Origin: Odontesthes bonariensis
Lineage: Eukaryota > Chordata > Actinopteri > Atheriniformes > Atherinopsidae
Assembly: GCF_027942865.1 (NCBI RefSeq)
Contig: NC_134513.1
Location: 34,217,429-34,281,428, forward strand
Length of the DNA stretch: 64,000 nt
Direction of reading: 5' to 3'
The notes under the pieces: model-generated
Databases searched by the model: none
What the model was told of the DNA's origin: nothing
Seen by the model: only the letters and a program-made list of their open reading frames with translations
In this document: positions 57,046-64,000 of the stretch, in pieces
Layout: the number at the start of each line of letters is the position of its first letter
Numbering within the stretch: position 1 is the stretch's first letter
Position numbers and translations under genes: made by a program

Positions 57046-57350
57046 GTAACTTTACCTACTCAGGATTGCTCAAAGTTAACCTGCAAAAAAGCACAAGTTC
57101 CTTCTACCATTTGCTTAAACAAAACTAAGAACACACGTCTTGCTGATCACAAAAGCTTCCGCAAAGATTGATCTCTGAAGACACACAGTTCCTTCCTCAG
57201 ACCCCATTTCGAAAACTGACCATTTCTCATAAACACAATGAAAGCTTTTTTTTTATCGCCATAACTTGGGTCTGTCTCAGGAGTTGAAGTTCTTCATGAA
57301 AATGATGAATCGTAACCGTTCAATTTCAAAGGTGAACACACATGTATGTC

Positions 57351-57432
57351 GTTGTCGTGGCCGAGAGGTTAAGGCTGTGGATTAGAAATCCATTGGGGTC
57401 TCCCCGCGTAGTTTCAAATCCTGCCGACAACG
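57351..57432 (+). tRNA. tRNA-Ser (AGA), array unit 30
   Basis: Complete acceptor stem. D stem read as GGC/T-changed (aaggctgtgg), and the B box is GTTTCAAATCC. Confidence 0.8.
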
Positions 57433-57705
57433 ATAACTTTATCGACTCAGGATTGCTCAAAGTTAACCTGCAAAAAAGAACAATTTCCTTCCACAATTTA
57501 TTTAAACAAAACTAAGGCCAGACGTCTTGCTGATCACAAAAGCTTTCGCAAAGATTCATCTCTGAAGACACACAGTTCCTTGCGAGGACCCCATTTCGAA
57601 GACTGACCATTTCTCATAAACACAATAACAGCTTTTTCTTGATCGCCATAACTTTGGTATTTCTCAGGAGTTGAAGTCCTTCATGAAAATGATGAATCAT
57701 AACTG

Positions 57706-57787
57706 TTGAATGTGGCCGAGAGGTTAAGGCGATGGATTAGAAATCCATTGGGATCTCCCCGCGTAGGTTCAAATCCTGCCAACAACG
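57706..57787 (+). pseudogene. tRNA-Ser (AGA) lacking 5' acceptor strand, unit 31
   Basis: Deletion form TTGAATG; 3' strand CAACAAC; A and B boxes kept. Confidence 0.78.
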
Positions 57788-58092
57788 ATAACTTTACCGA
57801 CTCAGGATTGCTCAAAGTTAACATGCAAAAAAGCACAAGTTCCTTCTACCATTTGCTTAAAAAAAACTAAGGCCACACGTCTTGCTGATCACAAAAGCTT
57901 CCGCAAAGATTGATCTCTGAAGACACAGAGCTCCTTCCTCGGACCCCATTTCGAAAACTGACCATTTCTCATAAACACAATGAAAGCTTTTTTTTTATCG
58001 CCATAACTCAGGTCTGTCTCAGGAGTTGAAGTTCTTCATGAAAATGATGAATCGTAACCGTTGAATTTCAAAGGTGAACACACATGTATGTC

Positions 58093-58174
58093 GTTGTCGT
58101 GGCCGAGAGGTTAAGGCGATGGATTAGAAATCCATTGGGGTTTCCCCGCGTAGGTTCAAATCCTGCCGACAACG
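58093..58174 (+). tRNA. tRNA-Ser (AGA), array unit 32
   Basis: All stems complete, discriminator G, variable arm ggggtttcccc, the same as in mammalian tRNA-Ser. One of the cleanest copies. Confidence 0.92.
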
Positions 58175-58479
58175 ATAACTTTATCGACTCAGGATTGCTC
58201 AAAGTTAACCTGCAAAAAAGCACAATTTCCTTCCACAATTTATTTAAACAAAACTAAGGCCAGACGTCTTGCTGATCACAAAAGCTTCCGCAAAGACTGA
58301 TTTCTGAAGACACACAGTTCCTTGAGAGGACCCCATTTCGAAGAATGACCATTTCTCATAAACACAATAACAGCTTTTTCTTGATCGCCATAACTTTGGT
58401 ATTTCTCAGGAGTTGAAGTCCTTCATGAAAATGATGAATCGTAACCGTTGAATGTCAAAGGTGAACACACATGTATATA

Positions 58480-58561
58480 GTTGTCGTGGCCGAGAGGTTA
58501 AGGCGATGGATTAGAAATCCATTGGGGTCTCCCAGCGTAGGTTCAAATCCTGCCAACAACG
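58480..58561 (+). tRNA. tRNA-Ser (AGA), array unit 33
   Basis: One acceptor mismatch (3' strand CAACAAC) and one variable-arm change (tcccagc); otherwise intact. Confidence 0.82.
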
Positions 58562-58866
58562 ATAACTTTACCGACTCAGGATTGCTCAAAGTTAACATGC
58601 AAAAAAGCACAAGTTCCTTCTACCATTTGCTTAAAAAAAACTAAGGCCACACGTCTTGCTGACCACAAAAGCTTCCGCAAAGATTGATCTCTGAAGACAA
58701 AGAGCTCCTTCCTCGGACCCCATTTCGAAAACTGACCATTTCTCATAAACACAATGAAAGCTTTTTTTTTATCGCCATAACTCAGGTCTGTCTCAGGAGT
58801 TGAAGTTCTTCATGAAAATGATGAATCGTAACCGTTGAATTTCAAAGGTGAACACACATGTATGTC

Positions 58867-58948
58867 GTTGTCGTGGCCGAGAGGTTAAGGCGGTGGATTA
58901 GAAATCCATTGGGGTCTCCCTGCGTAGGTTAAAATCCTGCCGACAACG
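58867..58948 (+). tRNA. tRNA-Ser (AGA), array unit 34
   Basis: Acceptor intact. The B box reads GGTTAAAATCC, losing the invariant C56, so TFIIIC binding and T-loop folding may be weak. Confidence 0.8.
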
Positions 58949-59208
58949 ATAACTTTATCAACTCAGGATTGCTCAAAGTTAACCTGCAAAAAAGCACAAT
59001 TTATTTAAACAAAACTAAGGACAGATGTCTTGCTGATCACAAAAGCTTCCATAAAGATTGATTCCTGAAGACACACAGTTCCTTGCTAGGACCCCATTTC
59101 GAAGACTGACCGTTTCTCATTAACACAATAACAGCTTTTTCTTGATCGCCATAACTTTGGTATTTGTCAGGAGTTGAAGTCCTTCATGAAAATGATGAAT
59201 CATAGCTG

Positions 59209-59290
59209 TTGAATGTGGCTGAGAGGTTAAGGCGATGGATTTGAAAGCCATTGGGGTCTCCCCGCGTAGGTTTAAATCCTGCCGACAACG
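59209..59290 (+). pseudogene. tRNA-Ser (TGA) lacking 5' acceptor strand, unit 35
   Basis: Deletion form; loop TTTGAAA with GCCA mismatch; B box GGTTTAAATCC. Confidence 0.75.
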
Positions 59291-59594
59291 ATAACTTTAC
59301 CGACTCAGGATTGCTCAAAGTTAACCTGCAAAAAAGCACAAGTTCCTTCCACAATTTATTTAAACAAAACTAAGGCCAGACGTCTTGCTGATCACTAAAG
59401 CTTCAACAAAGATTGATCTCTGAAGACACACAGTTCCTTCCTCGGACCCCATTTCGAAAACTGACCATTTCTCATAAACACAATTAAAACTTTCTTTTAT
59501 CGCCATAACTTAGGTCTGTCTCAGGAGTTGAAGTCCTTCATGAAAATGATGAATCGTAACCGTTGAATTTCAAAGGTGAACATACATGTATGTC

Positions 59595-59676
59595 GTTGTC
59601 GTGGCCAAGAGGTTAAGGCGATGGATTAGAAATCCATTGGGGTCTCCCCGCGTAGGTTCAAATCCTGCCGACAACG
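59595..59676 (+). tRNA. tRNA-Ser (AGA), array unit 36
   Basis: All stems complete, discriminator G; A box TGGCCAAGAGG. Confidence 0.9.
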
Positions 59677-59949
59677 ATAAATTTACCGACTCAGGATTGC
59701 TCAAAGTTAACATGCAAAAAAGCACAATTTCCTTCCACAATTTATTTAAACAAAACTAAGGACAGACGTCTTGCTGATCACAAAAGCTTCCGCAAAGATT
59801 GATTCCTGAAGACACACAGTTCCTTGCTAGGACCCCATTTCGAAGACTGACCATTTCTCATAAACACAATAACAGCTTTTTCTTGATCGCCATAACTTTG
59901 GTATTTCTCAGGAGTTGAAGTCCTTCATGAAAATGATGAATCGTAACTG

Positions 59950-60031
59950 TTGAATGTGGCTGAGAGGTTAAGGCGATGGATTTGAAAGCCATTGGGATCT
60001 CCCCGCGTAGGTTTAAATCCTGCCGACAACG
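59950..60031 (+). pseudogene. tRNA-Ser (TGA) lacking 5' acceptor strand, unit 37
   Basis: Deletion form, near copy of unit 35 at a 741-bp offset. Confidence 0.75.
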
Positions 60032-60335
60032 ATAACTTTACCGACTCAGGATTGCTCAAAGTTAACCTGCAAAAAAGCACAAGTTCCTTCCACAATTTAT
60101 TTAAACAAAACTAAGGCCAGACGTCTTGCTGATCACTAAAGCTTCAACAAAGATTGATCTCTGAAGACACACAGTTCCTTCCTCGGACCCCATTTCGAAA
60201 ACTGACCATTTCTCATAAACACAATTAAAGCTTTTTTTTATCGCCATAACTTAGGTCTGTCTCAGGAGTTGAAGTCCTTCATGAAAATGATGAATCGTAA
60301 CCGTTGAATTTCAAAGGTGAACACACATGTATGTC

Positions 60336-60417
60336 GTTGTCGTGGCCGAGAGGTTAAGGCGATGGATTTGAAATCCATTGGGGTCTCCCCGCGTAGGTTC
60401 AAATCCTGCCGACAACG
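60336..60417 (+). tRNA. tRNA-Ser (TGA), array unit 38
   Basis: All stems complete, discriminator G, consensus A and B boxes. Clean TGA copy. Confidence 0.92.
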
Positions 60418-60709
60418 ATAACTTTACCGACTCAGAATTGCTCAAAGTTAACCTGCAAAAAAGCACAATTTATTTAAACAAAACTAAGGCCAGACGTCTT
60501 GCTGATCACAAAAGCTTCCGCAAAGATTGATTTCTGAAGACACACAGTTCCTTGCGAGGACCCCATTTCGAAGACTGACCATTTCTCATAAACATAATAA
60601 CAGCTTTTTCTTGATCGCCATAAATTAAGTCTTTCTCAGGAGTTGAAGTCCTCCATGAAAATGATGAATCGTAACCGTTGAATGTCAAAGGTGAACACAC
60701 ATGTAGGTC

Positions 60710-60791
60710 GTTGTCGTGGCCGAGAGGTTAAGGCGATGGATTAGAAATCCATTGGGGTCTCCCCGCGTAGGTTCAAATCCTGCCGACAACG
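60710..60791 (+). tRNA. tRNA-Ser (AGA), array unit 39 (last)
   Basis: All stems complete, discriminator G, consensus boxes. Homology to the spacer fades at about 60975. Confidence 0.92.
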
Positions 60792-60975
60792 ATAAGTTTA
60801 CCGACTCAGAATTGCTCAAAGTTAACCTGCAAAAAAGTACAAGTTCCTTCCACAATTTGTTTAAACAAAACTAAGGCCAGACGTCTTGCTGATCACGAAA
60901 GCTTCCGCAAACATTGTTCTCTGAAGACACACTGCTCTTTGCTATGACCAAATTTCGAAGACTCACCGTTTCTTA

Positions 60976-63285
60976 TTATGCCCATTTGAAAATGTTACAC
61001 TTCGACAACAAAAGGCTGCAGCTTAAAAGTGTTTGGATATAAAGGGATACTTTAAAGTGGACCCAAAGTTTGTGAAGCCGGTAATTTCATTCATCTAATT
61101 TGCACTGATGACATCACTCTGTGGCGGCGTCTTGAATTGCACAACTTCTAGTGAACACTGGATTTTGAACACATTTACACACATTTTTTTTGTGAACCAG
61201 TTCTTAATTCATTTGCACAACTATGAACAAAGATAGCCCAAGTTAGGATTTATTTTTTATCATTTTATCAACAAAAACAAAAAATGAAAGTCAGTGAAAG
61301 GCCAGGAGGCCAGAGAACCTAAAAGTTAGAGGGCTTAGAACCTGTCAAATCTCTGTCTTCTCGGTAGCCAACAGGCTTGTCAATGTGCCTAATCCACCAC
61401 TGGTACAATCCATGTTGTCATTACCAGTGATACACTTGGTTCCAGCACCACTCAGACTGAGTGTCCACCACAAACCCTCGCATCACAGCTCACTGGATGG
61501 TCCTTTCATTTCAGTGCAGCTAGTTAATTATTCAGAACAACTTGGTGCTTCAGAGACACAGTCTGAAAGTGAACAATTTTCCTGAATTTTCACTCTGTAA
61601 CTCTTCATCTGAGGTACTACAATAGTGGCCAACATTATTCTTTTTTTCAGTGCTGTCAGTAGCTAACTCGTTAACTCGACAACTAATATCAACCCATGCA
61701 GCACTCCCAAAGCCAACGAACTGCTCAACATCACATTCTTCACCTCAACAAGATGGCGTTATACTTTTAAAAAAAATGTTTTTGATTGCTTTTATTCCGA
61801 TCTTTTTTCCCTGACAATGTTTTAACTGTAAAGATTTTTTTAGAGTGGGAGTTCAGCTGGCAAAATACGCTCACTTCACCTCACGTTTCAGTTCCCCTTT
61901 AAGCTGTGAGTTTCTCGGCACACTGGCTGGCTGTGACTGATGGCCTCGGACCTGCAAAGGTTGAGCTATCATTAGCATCTTATCACTTGCTGATAAGACT
62001 GCCCAGATTATGGTATCCCACAGGGTTCTGAAATTTTGTTTTCAGAAGAAATACTTTCATTGGGCTCTATCATCAGAAAACACAAGAAACATTTTCATTG
62101 TTTTGCTGATAACACCTTGATCTATTTATCAATGATGCTTGAGGAAACAAATCAGTTACTCATATTACAGTTTAAAGGCCCGTGGCCAGATGCTGAAAAC
62201 TGTGTAGTTTCATGACTAAAACTGTGTGGATGCAGAAAGGTAGAAATGTGAATAAGTATTGTTTTCATAAAGCTTATTTATAAAGCTGAGTGTGCGTATG
62301 GTTCTCTTTTATGAATTTCTGTAATTAAGAAACTAAACGCACACGCACAAACCCGATTTCCACTAAAAATTGTTAGCCATGAATGCATACAGATTCTACC
62401 CTAATTAGTCATTTGCATATCAAAACACCAACTGAAACCACTGAATAGGCATGATAATGAAAGCAACAGTAAAGAAGAAGCACGGTTTTACCAAATAAAA
62501 AACAGACACTCAATGGTAAAGCAGAGGAAAGGGAAATCAGTTTTAGTAGGTGTCTCTGTTCTGTGATCACAAACAGAACAAAAACTACTGAATCAAAAGA
62601 AAAATAATAAGCAATCAGCTCTAAGTTCAGAACAAACAATCCTGCAGAGGTACAAAAGAAATGGTCGGATTATAAACCAGCGGTCAACATGCGCATCATC
62701 TATCTAACTCATCACATCAGGGATGCAGCAGAAGACTGAAAAGTCCTGTGTTAATGAACAGCATGTATCTGTGTGGAGATGATCATGAGGAGACACAGAT
62801 GTGGAACTGGATCATGGGATGTTTGCTGTTTTCTTAAACAGCTCTATGAAAGCTTATGAGACAATCTCTTCCCAGAAAATTCAGAGCCATCTCTAAATAT
62901 TCATTTTCTTTTCAAAGTCTCAGAGAGATCCTCCTCCTCCATTACACATGGCTGATTATAGCTCCAACAACTACTGTAAAAAGGGAGCATACTGTGAAAC
63001 CTGACGAGTGCCCACATCAGAATGAAAGATCTATCACTATTATTCTGTGCTATCACTGAAACTTGTTTCTCTTTTTCCATTTTCACCTCATATCGGGTTA
63101 CACTGCTTTGAAACCGTAGGTACGCATTGTCTGAAGAATACATGAGGTGCACACATTCTCACTGCACAATCTTCTTTTATAAATACCAGCTGTGAGCGGG
63201 AAAAAGTGTGGACCTGATTTTTATATGTATGTATCTGGACCATGGATGAGCAGTAATTTCTAGATTTCTAAACTCAGCATCATCC
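60976..63285. other. Unassigned stretch after the array
   Basis: No gene, RNA or classified repeat is recognised. Confidence 0.5.
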
Positions 63286-63289
63286 GAGG

Positions 63290-63845
63290 CCCATATTATT
63301 TTGGCCTTAAACATGTCAGAAACTGCTTTGGAGAGCATTATCTTGGCTTCCAGTTCTACTGTGAAGAACCTTGGAGACATTTGTGACTGAGATCTTTAGG
63401 TTCACACAGTTTCTTCCATCTCCAGAACATTATCAAAATCACCTGCTTCCTGAAAAATTAGGAATACAAAAGCCTTCTTATAACTTACAAAGCCCTTTAA
63501 GGCATAGCTTATTTTACTAACAACAAGTTTATTGTACCCCATCAATCCACAAGAACTCTTTGTTCCATGAGATTCCTCAAATCTGAGGCCCCTCTCTTGT
63601 GACCCAGACTCTGTTTTTAAGGTTAAAACTTACCCTTTTTGAATAACTTATTGATATTTGAGGTATTTCTGGTGCTCTGCTTGTTTTGAATACCCTTAAG
63701 TATTGTTTTCTTTTCTACCTTTCCTTTGAATTTCTACTTTTATTGCTGTTTATATTCATCTTTTATCATCATTTGTGAATTCTTCCTTTTTTGGTTGCAC
63801 TTGTGTTTGAGAAGATGGTACATGAATAAAGTCAATTAGTTGAAT
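63290..63845 (+). mobile_element. Degraded L2 LINE 3' part
   Basis: Near 63290-63390 the plus strand reads HIILALNMSETALES then ILASSSTVKNLGDICD, matching the end of the L2 ORF2 reverse transcriptase region (compare [15 protein letters not shown] in the first L2). Scattered stops follow, then a tail ending tacatgaataaagtcaatt. Old copy. Confidence 0.7.
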
Positions 63846-63904
63846 CCTTTTAAATAAATTGGAATTTTCCTCTTGTGGGTGGATAGTAATAATTTAATAA
63901 TCAT

Positions 63905-64000
63905 TGGGCCTCATGCAAGAACCGTTCGTACGCACAGATTTGTACTTAAATCGTGCGTACGAGTGATTTAAGAGAAATTGTGCATTCACCAATCTTTTCG
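63905..64000. repeat. Left end of a further repeat, cut by the window edge
   Basis: gggcctcatgcaagaaccgt is followed by an imperfect palindrome around cgtacgcac and gtgcgtacg. It looks like the terminal part of a palindromic dispersed element that continues beyond the window. Confidence 0.45.

Larger units (their letters stand above)
35483..60975 (+). repeat. Tandem tRNA-Ser gene array, 39 units
   Basis: Head-to-tail units each carry one plus-strand tRNA-Ser sequence (82 bases) and a conserved spacer. Start-to-start distances fall in four classes: 342, 354-355, 372-374 and 385-387 bp. Two indels explain these: a 32-bp deletion reaching into the tRNA 5' end, and a 13-bp loss between direct repeats CACAATTT in the spacer. 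The array is interrupted by an LTR element (45246-55195) and a TTAA-flanked element (55309-56340). Anticodons are AGA in 27 units, TGA in 10 and ATT in 2. Diverged last spacer sequence marks the right edge. Confidence 0.95.

Noticed and set aside
35483-60975. The array as a CRISPR-like or satellite repeat
   Set aside because: Units are about 340-390 bp, lack unique spacers and each folds into a serine tRNA; the setting is a vertebrate genome.
35483-60975. The array units as tRNA-derived SINEs
   Set aside because: They are strictly head-to-tail, have no A-rich tails or target duplications, and keep the full tRNA 3' half with its acceptor strand.

Overview
The window looks like nuclear DNA of a teleost fish, probably a spiny-rayed one. 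The evidence is L2-clade LINEs with fish-type 3' tails, hAT, Tc1 and piggyBac-like DNA elements, a tRNA-derived SINE, low gene density and a large tandem tRNA gene array. No complete multi-exon host protein gene can be read. The best host coding candidate is one signal-peptide first exon in a CpG-rich stretch near 20.1 kb.

Layout. 0.2-2.1 kb: an internally deleted hAT transposon with perfect ends. 2.7-7.2 kb: an L2 LINE with an intact esterase-type ORF1 and an internally shortened ORF2. 9.1-10.6 kb: an anonymous repeat carrying two small TIR elements. 11.7-13.5 kb: two convergent mini-genes, each with a poly(A) signal, that look transposon-derived. 14.2-15.4 kb: a hAT derivative carrying a nested MITE and a nested SINE. 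20 kb: candidate promoter and first exon of a secreted or membrane protein. 22.3-23.1 kb: Tc1 relic. 24.8-27.5 kb: an unclassified DNA transposon with long subterminal inverted repeats and spliced minus-strand exons. 28.5-29.6 kb: a second hAT deletion derivative. 31.6-32.0 kb: a piggyBac-like MITE. 33.2 kb and 63.3-63.8 kb: L2 fragments.

The dominant feature is 35.48-60.98 kb, a tandem array of 39 head-to-tail tRNA-Ser units. Unit lengths fall into 342/355/374/387-bp classes. Anticodon AGA (27 units) and TGA (10 units) are interleaved, and two units carry an ATT (Asn-type) anticodon in a serine body. In 14 units a 32-bp deletion removes the 5' acceptor strand but leaves the A and B boxes. 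Unit 27 is split in its anticodon stem-loop by a 9.95-kb minus-strand LTR element with apparently identical 413-bp LTRs, which itself carries a 5'-truncated L2 with a 957-codon open ORF2. A second interruption is a 1-kb TTAA-flanked element that holds a poly(A) retroposed fragment.

In both L2 copies ORF1 and ORF2 lie in the same reading frame, separated by a single TGA with no other stop between them. All calls come from reading the sequence by eye. Family names rest on recognised motifs, and copy identities were not computed.
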